This document shows positions 39,879 through 48,039 of a stretch of DNA of 55,543 nt, piece by piece. The translations under genes and the position numbers were made by a program. The notes under the pieces are model-generated. The model did not search any database. It saw only the letters and a list, made by a program, of their open reading frames with translations, and was not told the DNA's origin. Every line of letters begins with the position of its first letter. The stretch's first letter is position 1. This stretch comes from Clostridia bacterium (GTDB taxonomy: Bacteria; Bacillota; Clostridia; Oscillospirales; CAG-272), in the NCBI GenBank assembly GCA_017473085.1, contig JAFUNF010000013.1, forward strand, positions 1-55,543, written 5' to 3'.

Positions 39879-40541
39879 ATGGGAAAATTTATTGCAATTG
39901 ACGGTCTTGATGGCTCTGGAAAGGGCACACAAAGTGAAAAGCTTGTTGAATATTTAAAGGGACAAGGAAAGAAGGTAAGAGTCTTGTCCTTCCCTGTATA
40001 TGAAAACGAAAGCTCAACCTTTGTAAAAATGTATCTTGAGGGAAGGTTAGGGGACAAGCCCTCTGACACAAATGCTTATGCAGCTTCAATGTTTTTCGCC
40101 TCTGACCGTTACATAAGCTATGCAACCGATTGGAAAAAGGATATTGAGGACAAGGACACCTATGTAATAGCAAACAGATACACGTCTGCAAACGCAGTGC
40201 ATCAGCTATCAAAGCTTCCCGAACAGGAATGGGATAAATTTCTTGCTTGGCTATGGGACTTTGAATTTAAAAAGCTTGGCTTACCCGAGCCTGAGCTTGT
40301 TTTGTATCTCGAATTGCCACCAAAGCTATCACTATCATTAGTAAAGTCAAGAAGCCAAGAAACAGGACAAAAAATGGACATTCACGAGCTTGACACTCAA
40401 TATATGGAAAAATGCTACGATGCTGCCTTATATTCCTGCGAAAAGCTAAATTGGAATAGAATACAGTGCTATGACGGAGATAAAATTCGCACACGTGAGG
40501 ATATTTTCGAAGAAATAGCTGGCATTGTTGATAAGCTGTAA
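39879..40541 (+). CDS. tmk: Thymidylate kinase
   Basis: 220 residues. P-loop GLDGSGKGTQ (9-18), FASDRYISY and the NRYTSANAVHQ stretch correspond to the dTMP kinase P-loop, DR(x) and TYR-like motifs. It converts dTMP to dTDP. A lid-region Arg-rich loop follows KSRSQETGQKMDIHE. Site AAGGAAAG upstream. It is tightly followed by the DJ-1-like and 5-formyl-THF cyclo-ligase genes, making a nucleotide/folate-related operon. Confidence 0.88.
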   Translation: MGKFIAIDGLDGSGKGTQSEKLVEYLKGQGKKVRVLSFPVYENESSTFVKMYLEGRLGDKPSDTNAYAASMFFASDRYISYATDWKKDIEDKDTYVIANRYTSANAVHQLSKLPEQEWDKFLAWLWDFEFKKLGLPEPELVLYLELPPKLSLSLVKSRSQETGQKMDIHELDTQYMEKCYDAALYSCEKLNWNRIQCYDGDKIRTREDIFEEIAGIVDKL

Positions 40542-40550
40542 GGAGATATT

Positions 40551-41117
40551 ATGGTATATTTATTTTTAGCAGAGGGCTTCGAGGAGGTTGAAGCCCTTAC
40601 ACCGCTTGATTTTTTAAGACGAGCAGGTGTAGAGGTAACAACCGTATGCGTAGGAGATAACCCTGATAAAATCGCAACAGGCTCTCATAAAATACCTGTC
40701 TTGTGTGATATTAGTGAAGGAGATGTGGACAAGTCTGCCCCCTTTGATATGATAATTCTTCCAGGTGGATTGCCTGGTGCTGATAACCTTAACGCAAGCT
40801 TAGTTGTTAGCCATTTTATTGACAGAGCAGTAAAAGAGGACAAGTACATTTGTGCAATCTGTGCTGCACCCTACATTTTAGGTCAAAGAGGCATTTTAAA
40901 GGGAAGGAAAGCATGCTGTTACCCAGGCTTTGAAGGTAAGCTAACAGGTGCTACTATTTCTCAAAATGGTGTTGTGCGTGATGGAAAAATAATTACCTCA
41001 AGAGCTATGGGCAAGGCAGTTGATTTTTCTCTTGAAATAATTGACGCACTATGTGGTAATGAGATGAAGGAAAAGCTAAGGACATCGGTATTATACGATA
41101 AAGGAGATTTGCTATGA
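40551..41117 (+). CDS. DJ-1/PfpI family protein
   Basis: 188 residues. The sequence FLAEGFEEVEALTPLDFLRRAG at the N terminus and ICAICAAPYILGQRG with the elbow cysteine are DJ-1/ThiJ landmarks; the acidic partner is E in EGFEE. Family members act as glyoxalase/deglycase-like or redox-sensitive chaperone proteins; the function here is not certain. AAGGAGAT precedes the ATG. It overlaps the next start by four bases (ATGA), so translation is coupled. Confidence 0.88.
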   Translation: MVYLFLAEGFEEVEALTPLDFLRRAGVEVTTVCVGDNPDKIATGSHKIPVLCDISEGDVDKSAPFDMIILPGGLPGADNLNASLVVSHFIDRAVKEDKYICAICAAPYILGQRGILKGRKACCYPGFEGKLTGATISQNGVVRDGKIITSRAMGKAVDFSLEIIDALCGNEMKEKLRTSVLYDKGDLL

Positions 41118-41722
41118 CACCGATTAAAAGAGAAAAGGATATCATTAGAAAAGAGTGTGCAGGGAAGCGAAATAGCATAAATCCTGAAGAAAAAAAGCTA
41201 ATGGACGAAAGGGTTTGCAAAACTGTTGAGTCCTTAGTTAGCTTCAGACATGCAGATATAATTTTGCTTTACGCACCTATAAAATCAGAGATAGATATTC
41301 TACCAATATTTGAGTTAGCCAAGAAAAAGGGAAAAAGAGTAGCCTTTCCAAAATGTAACACAGAGGAAAGGACTATGAAGTTTCATTTTGTAGAAAAGCT
41401 TGAGGATATGACCCCACTTGCATACGGAATAAGAGAGCCAAGCGAGGAATCCCCTGTATACGACCCAGAAACTACACAGGGTGTTGCAATTTGCTTAGTG
41501 CCAGGCTTAGCCTTCGATGTATATGGCTATCGCTTAGGCTATGGTAAGGGCTATTATGATAAGTTTATGAATAAATTCCAAGGGTCAACCATTGGAATAG
41601 TATATTCTGATTTAGTTTTACCTACCTTGCCAAGAGGAAAGTATGATAAGCACTGTGACATAATGATTACTGAAAAGGGCATCAAGCCAATTAAACAGGA
41701 AAAGGATACGAGAAGATTTTAA
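41114..41722 (+). CDS. 5-formyltetrahydrofolate cyclo-ligase
   Basis: 202 residues, the usual ~190-200. The active-site stretch LVPGLAFDVYGYRLGYGKGYYDKF is diagnostic, with R.LGYGxGYYD binding ATP and folate. It converts 5-formyl-THF to 5,10-methenyl-THF using ATP, feeding one-carbon metabolism and thymidylate synthesis, which fits its operon with tmk. Overlaps the DJ-1-like gene by ATGA. Confidence 0.93.
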   Translation: MTPIKREKDIIRKECAGKRNSINPEEKKLMDERVCKTVESLVSFRHADIILLYAPIKSEIDILPIFELAKKKGKRVAFPKCNTEERTMKFHFVEKLEDMTPLAYGIREPSEESPVYDPETTQGVAICLVPGLAFDVYGYRLGYGKGYYDKFMNKFQGSTIGIVYSDLVLPTLPRGKYDKHCDIMITEKGIKPIKQEKDTRRF

Positions 41723-41727
41723 AAGTA

Positions 41728-41766
41728 ATGCGTGGACTTGATTTTTCAAGTGCCACGCATTTTTAA
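41728..41766 (+). terminator. Terminator of the tmk operon
   Basis: ATGCGTGG-ACTTGA pairs with TCAAGT-G-CCACGCAT (from 41728 and to 41760), one bulge, then TTTTT. Confidence 0.88.
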
Positions 41767-41785
41767 TTGAAAAAATCAAAAATAA

Positions 41786-41834
41786 TTAACGAGAAAATGA
41801 GAGAAAACGAGAGAAAAATAGAGAAAAAACGAGC
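41786..41834 (+). other. Purine-rich near-repeats upstream of rplM
   Basis: GAGAAAA-type words recur at roughly 10-11 bp (CGAGAAAATGAGAGAAAACGAGAG...). It lies ~40-85 bp upstream of the -35 and could bend DNA or act as an upstream activating sequence. Confidence 0.3.
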
Positions 41835-41870
41835 ATATAACGAAAAAATTAAATTTTCTCAAAAAAGGTA

Positions 41871-41899
41871 TTGACACCAAAACCACTCCGTGCTATAAT
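41871..41899 (+). promoter_or_regulatory. Promoter of rplM-rpsI
   Basis: Perfect consensus TTGACA (41871-41876), 17-bp spacer, TATAAT (41894-41899). Confidence 0.92.
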
Positions 41900-41904
41900 A
41901 ATTG

Positions 41905-41957
41905 AGCAATAAAACAAAGGGCAAAAGCCCAATTACATTAAATTGGAGGATTTCAAA
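41905..41957 (+). promoter_or_regulatory. rplM leader with ribosome-site-adjacent hairpin
   Basis: A GGGC/GCCC hairpin is followed by CCAATT...AATTGG (41929-41946), which sits directly against GGAGGA. This is the place and size of the L13 autoregulatory leaders of Firmicutes; class membership not verified. Confidence 0.45.
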
Positions 41958-42386
41958 ATGTCAACATTTATGGCAAACAACACCATTGAGCGTAAATGGT
42001 ATGTTATTGATGCTGCAAATAAGCCACTTGGTAAGACAGCTGTTGCTGCTGCTAACATTCTAAGAGGCAAGCATCGTCCAGAATTCACACCACATGCTGA
42101 CTGTGGCGAATTCGTAATCATCATCAACGCAGCTAAGGCAGTTCTTACTGGTAAGAAGCTTGAGCAAAAGTACTACAGACGTCACTCTGGTTACATCGGT
42201 GGACTTAAGGAAGTACAGTACAAGACTCTTATGGCTACAAAGCCAGAGCTTGCTATGCAGCTTGCAGTTAAGGGTATGCTCCCACACAACCACATCGGCG
42301 ACAAGTCTATCACAAGACTTAAGGTATATGCTGGTGCAAATCACGAGCAACAGGCTCAAAAGCCTATCGCAGTTGACGTGAAATAA
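41958..42386 (+). CDS. rplM: 50S ribosomal protein L13
   Basis: 142 residues from ATG 41958 after GGAGGA; the frame opens five codons earlier inside the ribosome site. Signatures: [57 protein letters not shown]. An early assembly protein of the large subunit. It forms the standard operon with rpsI (22-bp gap). Confidence 0.97.
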   Translation: MSTFMANNTIERKWYVIDAANKPLGKTAVAAANILRGKHRPEFTPHADCGEFVIIINAAKAVLTGKKLEQKYYRRHSGYIGGLKEVQYKTLMATKPELAMQLAVKGMLPHNHIGDKSITRLKVYAGANHEQQAQKPIAVDVK

Positions 42387-42408
42387 TTCTTGGAAAGGAT
42401 AGAAGAAA

Positions 42409-42810
42409 ATGTATACAAGTGCTAAACCATATTACTACGGAACAGGTAGAAGAAAAAAATCAGTAGCTCGTGTTCGTCTTTATCCCGGTACAGGTGCTAT
42501 TACTATCAACGGTAGAGACATCGACCAATATTTTGGTCTTGAAACACTTAAGCTCATCGTAAACCAACCATTTGGTGTTACAGAAACAACAGGTAAGTTC
42601 GACATCGTTGCAAACGTTGTTGGCGGTGGTATCTCAGGTCAAGCTGGTGCAATCCGTCACGGTGTTGCAAGAGCATTGCTCACAGTTGACGAGACATATC
42701 GTGCTTCTCTTAAGAAGGCTGGCTTCCTAACACGTGATCCACGTATGAAGGAAAGAAAGAAGTATGGTCTCAAGGCTGCTCGTCGTGCACCACAGTTCTC
42801 AAAGAGATAA
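42409..42810 (+). CDS. rpsI: 30S ribosomal protein S9
   Basis: 133 residues. [19 protein letters not shown] at the N terminus, [20 protein letters not shown] in the middle, and the conserved C-terminal tail [17 protein letters not shown] that reaches the P-site tRNA. Second gene of the L13-S9 operon. Confidence 0.97.
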   Translation: MYTSAKPYYYGTGRRKKSVARVRLYPGTGAITINGRDIDQYFGLETLKLIVNQPFGVTETTGKFDIVANVVGGGISGQAGAIRHGVARALLTVDETYRASLKKAGFLTRDPRMKERKKYGLKAARRAPQFSKR

Positions 42811-42814
42811 CATC

Positions 42815-42848
42815 AAAAAGCAAGACCAAGGTCTTGCTTTTTTTGTTA
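42815..42848 (+). terminator. Terminator of rplM-rpsI
   Basis: AAAAAGCAAGACC pairs with GGTCTTGCTTTTT (42815-42827 with 42830-42842), 2-nt apparent loop, T-run. Confidence 0.9.
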
Positions 42849-43028
42849 TTCTTGCGTTCAAAGATGGCTTATACCCCAAGAAACCGAGTCGCAGATAATT
42901 TGCTTTTTATATTTGTCTATTTGTTTTATCAAAGAAGAATTTCCACAAAAAACAAACACAGTCCTCATTATTTTTTTAAATTATTATCATACTATTAGTT
43001 GAAATTCCCGCACTCAACCAATGGTATG

Positions 43029-43057
43029 TTGACTTTCTTTCAAAATTAACCTACACT
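43029..43057 (+). promoter_or_regulatory. Promoter of the XRE/zinc-ribbon regulator gene
   Basis: TTGACT (43029-43034), 17-bp spacer, TACACT (43052-43057). Nothing else was recognised in 42850-43028. Confidence 0.55.
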
Positions 43058-43079
43058 AAAGGTGAAAGGAGGAAGAAAA

Positions 43080-43691
43080 ATGAATCAAGCAAAAATTGGA
43101 AGCTTTATTTCTGAGTGCCGAAGAAATAAAGGCTTAACACAGGCACAATTGGCAGAAAAATTAAACATAACAGACAGAGCAGTGTCAAAATGGGAAACAG
43201 GAAGAGCAATGCCCGATTCCTCGATAATGCTAAAGCTATGTGAAATTTTAGAAATTACTGTAAATGATTTATTAAGTGGGGAGGTAGTTACAGTGGATAA
43301 TTACAATAAGGAATTAGAAAATAAGCTATTACAAATAGTGGAGCAAAAGCAACAGGCTGACAAAAGACTATTAACAATTGAGATTGTAACGGGCGTTTTA
43401 TGTGTAGGTATTTTGCTTGCCTTGTGTATCGTTGTCAGTTGCGTGCAAATGGAAGAATGGCTAAGAATTTTATTAGCAGTAATTGGTTCTGTGCCAATTC
43501 TTTTAGCTACTCCGTTTATGCTAAAAATAGAGCAGACTGCAGGCTATTATGAGTGCGCAAAATGTGGCAATAAATATGTTCCTACTTATAAAAGTGTTTT
43601 CTTGTCAATGCATATGGGTAGGACAAGATATATGAAATGTCCAAAATGTAAGCAAAAATCCTGGAACAAAAAGGTTATATCTAAGGAATAA
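43080..43691 (+). CDS. Membrane-anchored XRE regulator with zinc ribbon
   Basis: 203 residues from ATG 43080 (AAAGGAGGAAG upstream; the frame opens six codons earlier). Residues ~1-65 are a Cro/C1 helix-turn-helix (CRRNKGLTQAQLAEKLNITDRAVSKWETGRAMPD). A charged helix, then two membrane segments (~108-127 and ~137-153), then a zinc-ribbon with two CxxC pairs (CAKCGNKY, CPKCKQK). This architecture is common in Clostridia; the zinc ribbon may sense or bind a ligand. It is terminated by a strong hairpin and not obviously co-transcribed with neighbours. Confidence 0.8.
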   Translation: MNQAKIGSFISECRRNKGLTQAQLAEKLNITDRAVSKWETGRAMPDSSIMLKLCEILEITVNDLLSGEVVTVDNYNKELENKLLQIVEQKQQADKRLLTIEIVTGVLCVGILLALCIVVSCVQMEEWLRILLAVIGSVPILLATPFMLKIEQTAGYYECAKCGNKYVPTYKSVFLSMHMGRTRYMKCPKCKQKSWNKKVISKE

Positions 43692-43703
43692 CAAAAAGCT
43701 CTG

Positions 43704-43739
43704 GCGAGACTTCTCACAAGGAAGTCTCGCAGTTTTATT
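43704..43739 (+). terminator. Terminator of the XRE/zinc-ribbon gene
   Basis: GCGAGACTTC/GAAGTCTCGC (43704-43713 with 43721-43730), 7-nt loop, then AGTTTTATT. Confidence 0.8.
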
Positions 43740-43786
43740 CGCCAAAGGCGAGCTAAATTTTAAAATTTTACTAAAGTAAAAAAATA

Positions 43787-43815
43787 TTGACATAATGTAA
43801 AAAATATGCTATCCT
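43787..43815 (+). promoter_or_regulatory. Promoter of the regulator gene at 43838
   Basis: TTGACA (43787-43792), 17-bp spacer, TATCCT (43810-43815). Confidence 0.65.
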
Positions 43816-43837
43816 AAAATTGAAGGGTGGTGTGTTT

Positions 43838-44455
43838 ATGTATGTAAGCTATTCAAAGCTTTGGAAACTACTTATTGATAAGGATATTACAAAAACGGAG
43901 CTTTTGGAAATTACAGGAATTAGCTCAAGGACAATGTCAAAGCTAAGCAAAAATCAAACAGTCACAACAGATACTCTTTTAACTATTTGTAAGGCACTCG
44001 ATTGTGATATTTCTGACATTATGGAAATTTGCACCGAGGAAGAAAATCTAAGCCTTTATCAAGCCTTTAAAAGAGATAAAAGGTTAATTTGCAAGAATGA
44101 GCTATGCACAACCTACCAACTTACCTATAAAAGCAAGGAATACACTATAAAGATTACGAACAAAATCGCCAATAAGCATACTTGTATTCATTGTAGAGTA
44201 GATGGAATTATGTGGGAGCAATTTTATCCCGTAGGAATTCAACCAGCTAGCGAAATTGCAAATTTATCGAAAAAAAGCTTTGCAAACGAAAATACACGAG
44301 GTGTATTTGTAATAAAAGGAAGTCCTCTTCTTTTGAAGGGACAGGGCGACAATGGTTATTTGCATCCTAAGCAAGCTCCCACAAAAAAAGACGATATTTA
44401 CGTTGTTACACTTGCCGAGCTGAAGTTAGTTGATGCAAAAAAAGAGTGGAATTAA
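43838..44455 (+). CDS. XRE-family regulator with unrecognised C-terminal domain
   Basis: 205 residues from ATG 43838, preceded by AGGGTGGTG; the frame also opens at a TTG six codons earlier. The N-terminal ~65 residues form a compact HTH (LWKLLIDKDITKTELLEITGISSRTMSKL, DTLLTICKALDCDISDIME) of the type seen in small Clostridial regulators next to DNA methyltransferases. The C-terminal ~140 residues (ICKNELCTTYQLTYKSKEYTIKI.., CIHCRVDGIMWEQFYPVG) are of unknown function. It faces the small XRE gene at 44471. Confidence 0.7.
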   Translation: MYVSYSKLWKLLIDKDITKTELLEITGISSRTMSKLSKNQTVTTDTLLTICKALDCDISDIMEICTEEENLSLYQAFKRDKRLICKNELCTTYQLTYKSKEYTIKITNKIANKHTCIHCRVDGIMWEQFYPVGIQPASEIANLSKKSFANENTRGVFVIKGSPLLLKGQGDNGYLHPKQAPTKKDDIYVVTLAELKLVDAKKEWN

Positions 44456-44470
44456 TTCCACTCTCGATTT

Positions 44471-44707
44471 TTATAAATCCTCAAATATCAAAAATTTATG
44501 AACAGGTATATCTAAAGCCTTTGCAATATCAAAAAGGGTGTCTAAAGAAACAGCCTTTTGAATGTTTGGTGCTTCGACATGACCTATAAACGCAGGAGTT
44601 TTATCTATTTTCTCAGCTAATTGCTCTTGGGTAAGACCTCTGTATTTTCTGTAATATGCGATTTTTAGTCCTAATTGCATATATTCGAACTCATAATCAA
44701 GCTTCAT
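44471..44707 (-). CDS. Small XRE-family repressor
   Basis: 78 residues, almost entirely a Cro/C1 helix-turn-helix: IAYYRKYRGLTQEQLAEKIDKTPAFIGHVEAPN, then LDTLFDIAKALDIPVHKFL. The start follows GAGGTGA. It is divergent from the membrane protein gene at 44871, whose perfect-consensus promoter overlaps an inverted repeat at the start site, so it is a natural candidate to repress that gene. Confidence 0.8.
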   Translation of the reverse strand: MKLDYEFEYMQLGLKIAYYRKYRGLTQEQLAEKIDKTPAFIGHVEAPNIQKAVSLDTLFDIAKALDIPVHKFLIFEDL

Positions 44708-44752
44708 ATTTAGTCACCTCACTAATAATATTGTATCAAAAAAAATTATATA

Positions 44753-44781
44753 TTGACAGGAACTAAAAAATATGATATAAT
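44753..44781 (+). promoter_or_regulatory. Perfect-consensus promoter of the gene at 44871
   Basis: TTGACA (44753-44758), 17-bp spacer, TATAAT (44776-44781) with TGA just before the -10. Confidence 0.88.
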
Positions 44782-44794
44782 ATCTGTCAGATAT
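44780..44794. promoter_or_regulatory. Inverted repeat at the transcription start, candidate operator
   Basis: ATATCTG-T-CAGATAT, perfect 7-bp arms, overlapping the -10 end and start site of the promoter at 44753. A second palindrome TGCACGTGCA lies at 44806-44815. Confidence 0.55.
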
Positions 44795-44870
44795 AAAAAA
44801 GTAATTGCACGTGCATTATATCTAAAAAGTGAGAGGCATTAATTAAAATACAAAATAAAAGGAGATAAAA

Positions 44871-45347
44871 ATGAACACAAGTAAAATATTTGATTATAAG
44901 AAAAGCAGGTCAATGTTTTTGACAATTGCTATATTTTCTGTTGTAAATTTGTTCGCAATTACCTTTACCGATAGCTACTTTATTTTTTCATCTTATTTCA
45001 CTCAACTTATTGCTTACATAGGTGCAGACTTATATACGGAGCTTAATCAAGAGATTATGGTGCTTGTGGGCTTTGTTGGTTTAGGAATAGTAAGCATAAT
45101 TCCATATATAGTATGCTTCATTCTATCAAAAAATAAAATTGGCTGGCAAATTGCAGGCTTAGTGCTATTTTCAATAGATTCATTACTATTCTTAATTGAC
45201 TTCTTTGGCCTTTTAGCACAAGGCTATTATGGAGGAATAGTTGATTTATTATTCCGTATAGTAATAATAGCGATGCTTGTTTGTGGCACAATCGGTGGCT
45301 TTAAGGAGAAAAAAGAACAACAAAATCAACAAGCTCCAATAGAATAA
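44871..45347 (+). CDS. Hypothetical four-TM membrane protein
   Basis: 158 residues with four hydrophobic helices (~17-31, ~62-85, ~92-113 and ~121-137), short loops and a charged C-terminal tail rich in E/K/Q (KEKKEQQNQQAPIE). No catalytic or transport motif is recognised. AAAGGAGAT lies before the ATG after an ~85-nt leader. It is driven by a perfect consensus promoter overlapped by an inverted repeat, so it is likely strongly expressed when derepressed. Function unknown. Confidence 0.65.
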   Translation: MNTSKIFDYKKSRSMFLTIAIFSVVNLFAITFTDSYFIFSSYFTQLIAYIGADLYTELNQEIMVLVGFVGLGIVSIIPYIVCFILSKNKIGWQIAGLVLFSIDSLLFLIDFFGLLAQGYYGGIVDLLFRIVIIAMLVCGTIGGFKEKKEQQNQQAPIE

Positions 45348-45384
45348 TTTGCAAATAGGGAAGAGAGTCTATTTAATGTAGTAA

Positions 45385-45428
45385 AAAAGAGGATATAACG
45401 GATTTTATGTCGTTATACCCTCTTTTTC
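45385..45428 (+). terminator. Terminator of the four-TM gene
   Basis: AAAAGAGGATATAACG pairs with CGTTATACCCTCTTTT (45385-45400 with 45411-45426), one mismatch, T-rich tail. Confidence 0.85.
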
Positions 45429-45469
45429 TTTGCTAACAAGAAACAGAAATCTTCCTATTTATATATATA

Positions 45470-45497
45470 ATAAAAAGCTCCCCGAAAAATCGGGGAG
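45470..45497 (-). terminator. Terminator of the rpmG-secE-nusG-rplK-rplA operon
   Basis: CTCCCCG/CGGGGAG (45478-45484 with 45491-45497), 6-nt loop; the minus strand then reads CTTTTTATT. Confidence 0.88.
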
Positions 45498-45512
45498 TAA
45501 TTTTATTAAAGA

Positions 45513-46205
45513 TTAGCCAATCTTAGCACTGTTAACCTTGATACCAGGGCCCATTGTAGAAGCTACTGTACAGCTCTTAATGTACTGACCCTTAGCAGCA
45601 GCTGGCTTAGCCTTGATGATAGCGCCAAGAAGAGTAGCGAAGTTCTCGCCAAGCTTCTCAGAACCGAAGGAAGCCTTACCAATAGGACAGTGAATGATGT
45701 TTGTCTTGTCAAGACGGTACTCAATCTTACCAGCCTTAGCCTCTTGAACAGCCTTAGCAGGATCCATTGTAACTGTACCAGCCTTTGGGTTAGGCATAAG
45801 TCCCTTAGGACCGAGAACCTTACCAAGACGACCAATAACACCCATCATATCTGGTGTAGCAATAACAACGTCGAACTCGAACCAGTTCTCAGTTGTAATC
45901 TTTTGAACGTAATCCTCAGCACCAACATAGTCAGCACCTGCAGCCTCAGCAACAGCAGCCTTGTCGCCACGAGCAAATACAAGTGTGCGAACCTTCTTAC
46001 CGGTACCGTGTGGAAGAACAACAGCACCTCTTACTTGTTGGTCAGCGTGACGGGAGTCAACGCCAAGACGAACGTGAACCTCAACAGTTTCATCAAATTT
46101 AGCAGTTGCAGTCTTGCAAACAAGCTCCATTGCATCAGCTGGATCGTAAAGCTTTGTAGCCTCGATAAGACCAGCGTTAGCGATATATTTCTTTCCTTGC
46201 TTCAT
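45513..46205 (-). CDS. rplA: 50S ribosomal protein L1
   Basis: 230 residues. [31 protein letters not shown] and the domain II stretch [28 protein letters not shown] are diagnostic; the C-terminal block [23 protein letters not shown] completes it. It forms the L1 stalk that moves the E-site tRNA. GGGAGGT precedes the start. It is the last gene of its operon here: a terminator follows instead of rplJ-rplL. Confidence 0.97.
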   Translation of the reverse strand: MKQGKKYIANAGLIEATKLYDPADAMELVCKTATAKFDETVEVHVRLGVDSRHADQQVRGAVVLPHGTGKKVRTLVFARGDKAAVAEAAGADYVGAEDYVQKITTENWFEFDVVIATPDMMGVIGRLGKVLGPKGLMPNPKAGTVTMDPAKAVQEAKAGKIEYRLDKTNIIHCPIGKASFGSEKLGENFATLLGAIIKAKPAAAKGQYIKSCTVASTMGPGIKVNSAKIG

Positions 46206-46225
46206 CTCAAATTACCTCCCTAAAA

Positions 46226-46651
46226 TTAGTCCTCAACGGTAACGCCCATAGAACGAGCAGTACCCTTGATCATGCTAATAGCAGCCTCTAAAGAACCTGC
46301 GTTAAGGTCAGGCATCTTCATTTCTGCAATCTTTGTAACTTGCTCCTTTGTGAGCTTAGCAACCTTTGTCTTGTTAGGAGTAGCAGAAGCAGTTTCAATG
46401 CCTGCAGCCTTCTTAATAAGAACAGGAGCTGGTGGAGTCTTTGTGATGAATGTAAATGAACGGTCAGCATAAACTGTAATTACAACAGGAATAATGTAGC
46501 CGATATCGTTCTTTGTTCTCTCATTGAATTCCTTTGTGAAGTTAGGAATTGAAACACCATATTGACCGAGAGCTGGACCGATAGGTGGTTGTGGTGTAGC
46601 TTTTCCGGCAGGGATTTGAAGCTTAATATAACCCTGAATTTTCTTTGCCAT
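46226..46651 (-). CDS. rplK: 50S ribosomal protein L11
   Basis: 141 residues. The N-terminal [29 protein letters not shown], including the proline-rich thiostrepton/factor-binding region, and the RNA-binding [16 protein letters not shown] block are clear. It shapes the GTPase-associated centre. AAGGAGGA precedes the ATG; rplA follows after 20 bp. Confidence 0.97.
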   Translation of the reverse strand: MAKKIQGYIKLQIPAGKATPQPPIGPALGQYGVSIPNFTKEFNERTKNDIGYIIPVVITVYADRSFTFITKTPPAPVLIKKAAGIETASATPNKTKVAKLTKEQVTKIAEMKMPDLNAGSLEAAISMIKGTARSMGVTVED

Positions 46652-46659
46652 TTTAAATT

Positions 46660-46735
46660 TCCTCCTTGGTGGTACTGTACGAGAGAATTAAAGATTTTTC
46701 TCCCTCCCACTTAATTATGTGATAAATCACTGTGA
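46660..46735 (-). promoter_or_regulatory. Structured leader between nusG and rplK
   Basis: Minus-strand segments GTGG...CCAC and GGAGA...TCTC can pair around the region ending at AAGGAGG. The 96-bp gap is larger than elsewhere in the operon. A role in L11/L1 control is possible but not shown. Confidence 0.3.
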
Positions 46736-46747
46736 ATAAATTTGCGA

Positions 46748-47284
46748 TTAAATTTTTTTGACGCTCTTAGCATCTAAGCTGATAGGCATTTCACGACCGA
46801 TAGTAGAAATAATAACGGTAACCTCAGAGCCGTCCTCAGAAATTTCGCTGATAGCGCCCTGGTGACCCTCAAGAAATCCTTCAATGATTTCAACCTCGTC
46901 ACCAATTTGAAATGCGTCAATTTTAACTGCTCCCTCAAGATTTGCCTTAGCAATTTCCTTATCTGTAAGTGGAACAGGCATTGAGTCAGGACCTGCGAAT
47001 GCGGTAACACCAGGCAAGTGTCTGATTAGATACCAGCTGGGTGCAGTCATAATCATCTTTACAAAAACATAGCTTGGGTAAATCTTTTCTTCGATTATCT
47101 TTTCCTTACCCTTTGCATCAGTTGTTACGACTGTTTGAACAGGAACCCTAACATCTAATACGCAATCAGAAAGATTTTTGTTAATAATTCTTTCAATTGC
47201 AAGCATAACCTTGTTTTCGTGACCTGCGCGAGTATGAATGATATACCACTTAGGTCCAACGTTTAGTTCGTTTAAATCACTCAT
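46748..47284 (-). CDS. nusG: Transcription termination/antitermination factor NusG
   Basis: 178 residues. The NGN domain (WYIIHTRAGHENKVMLAIERII, YPSYVFVKMIM, WYLIRHLPGVTAFAG) is followed by a C-terminal KOW domain (IGDEVEIIEGFLEGHQGAISEI). It binds RNA polymerase and couples to Rho or ribosomes. The C terminus is normal. It follows secE at 22 bp. Confidence 0.96.
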   Translation of the reverse strand: MSDLNELNVGPKWYIIHTRAGHENKVMLAIERIINKNLSDCVLDVRVPVQTVVTTDAKGKEKIIEEKIYPSYVFVKMIMTAPSWYLIRHLPGVTAFAGPDSMPVPLTDKEIAKANLEGAVKIDAFQIGDEVEIIEGFLEGHQGAISEISEDGSEVTVIISTIGREMPISLDAKSVKKI

Positions 47285-47306
47285 TGTGCATTCTCCTTTA
47301 AGGGAA

Positions 47307-47582
47307 TTATAACAAATTGTTTATGCCCTTGAATATTGCGTTGAATAATCCACCAAGACCCCAGTCAACAAGACCGATAACCACAGCGGCTGCAACAACA
47401 ATTACAAGAACTAAAACAAAGTTTCTTAATGTGGACTTTTTAGAAGCCCATGTGATCTTTTTAAATTCACTCTTAAGACCCTTAAAGAAATCAACGATTT
47501 TTAGTAAGAATTGCTTAAACCTGCCAGGCTTTTTAGCAGTAGCATTCTTAACCTTTGTTTCTTTCTTTTCCTTTTCTGCCAT
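47307..47582 (-). CDS. secE: Preprotein translocase subunit SecE
   Basis: 91 residues. A lysine-rich N terminus precedes KSEFKKITWASKKSTLRNFVLVLVIVVAAAVVIGLVDWGLG, the conserved amphipathic helix (KkitWpsk motif) and single membrane helix of bacterial SecE. It clamps SecY in the Sec channel. Position between rpmG and nusG confirms it. Confidence 0.94.
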   Translation of the reverse strand: MAEKEKKETKVKNATAKKPGRFKQFLLKIVDFFKGLKSEFKKITWASKKSTLRNFVLVLVIVVAAAVVIGLVDWGLGGLFNAIFKGINNLL

Positions 47583-47593
47583 TTTTCTACTCC

Positions 47594-47755
47594 TTACTTA
47601 GATTCCTTATGCAAGGTGTGCTTACGACAGAAACGACAGAACTTATTTAATTCAAGTCGTTCTTGAGTGTTCTTCTTGTTCTTCTTTGTGTCATAGTTGC
47701 GTTGCTTGCACTCTGTACACACCAATGTAACCTTGACTCTTGCGTCATTAGCCAT
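47594..47755 (-). CDS. rpmG: 50S ribosomal protein L33
   Basis: 53 residues. Minus-strand reading gives [50 protein letters not shown], with two CxxC pairs: the zinc-binding form of L33. AGGAGGTG lies 10 bp upstream of the ATG at 47755. It is the first gene of the secE-nusG-rplK-rplA operon, with no tRNA-Trp gene between. Confidence 0.94.
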   Translation of the reverse strand: MANDARVKVTLVCTECKQRNYDTKKNKKNTQERLELNKFCRFCRKHTLHKESK

Positions 47756-47893
47756 TTTTTCGGCACCTCCTAATAAAATTTAATTTGTGTGATAGCACAC
47801 TGTACCTCCCTCTTGTAAGGGAACTATTACCTTTGATTGCGACGTTAAGGAAATAGACGTGCAAAAAAAGAACCCCTATTTCGAGGTGTAAAC

Positions 47894-47922
47894 ATTCTAC
47901 CATAAGCAAGTCCTTTTGTCAA
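47894..47922 (-). promoter_or_regulatory. Promoter of the rpmG-secE-nusG-rplK-rplA operon
   Basis: Minus strand TTGACA (47917-47922), 17-bp spacer, TAGAAT (47894-47899). A ~130-nt leader follows; it contains a small CCTC/GGGG hairpin followed by CTTTTTTT near 47865, a possible attenuator. Confidence 0.8.
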
Positions 47923-47971
47923 TACCTTTTTCCAATATTTTTTAAAATTATTATTATAAAATAAAAACCAC

Positions 47972-48000
47972 TTGATATTTTAAAATTATTATGTTAGAAT
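47972..48000 (+). promoter_or_regulatory. Promoter of rimM-trmD
   Basis: TTGATA (47972-47977), 17-bp spacer, TAGAAT (47995-48000), 40 bp before the rimM start. Confidence 0.7.
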
Positions 48001-48039
48001 ACATAATGGAATTTTATGTATTTAATAAGGAATAGATAG

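Noticed and set aside
45690-46223. Plus-strand 177-codon frame opposite rplA
   Set aside because: Antisense shadow of a highly codon-biased ribosomal protein gene.
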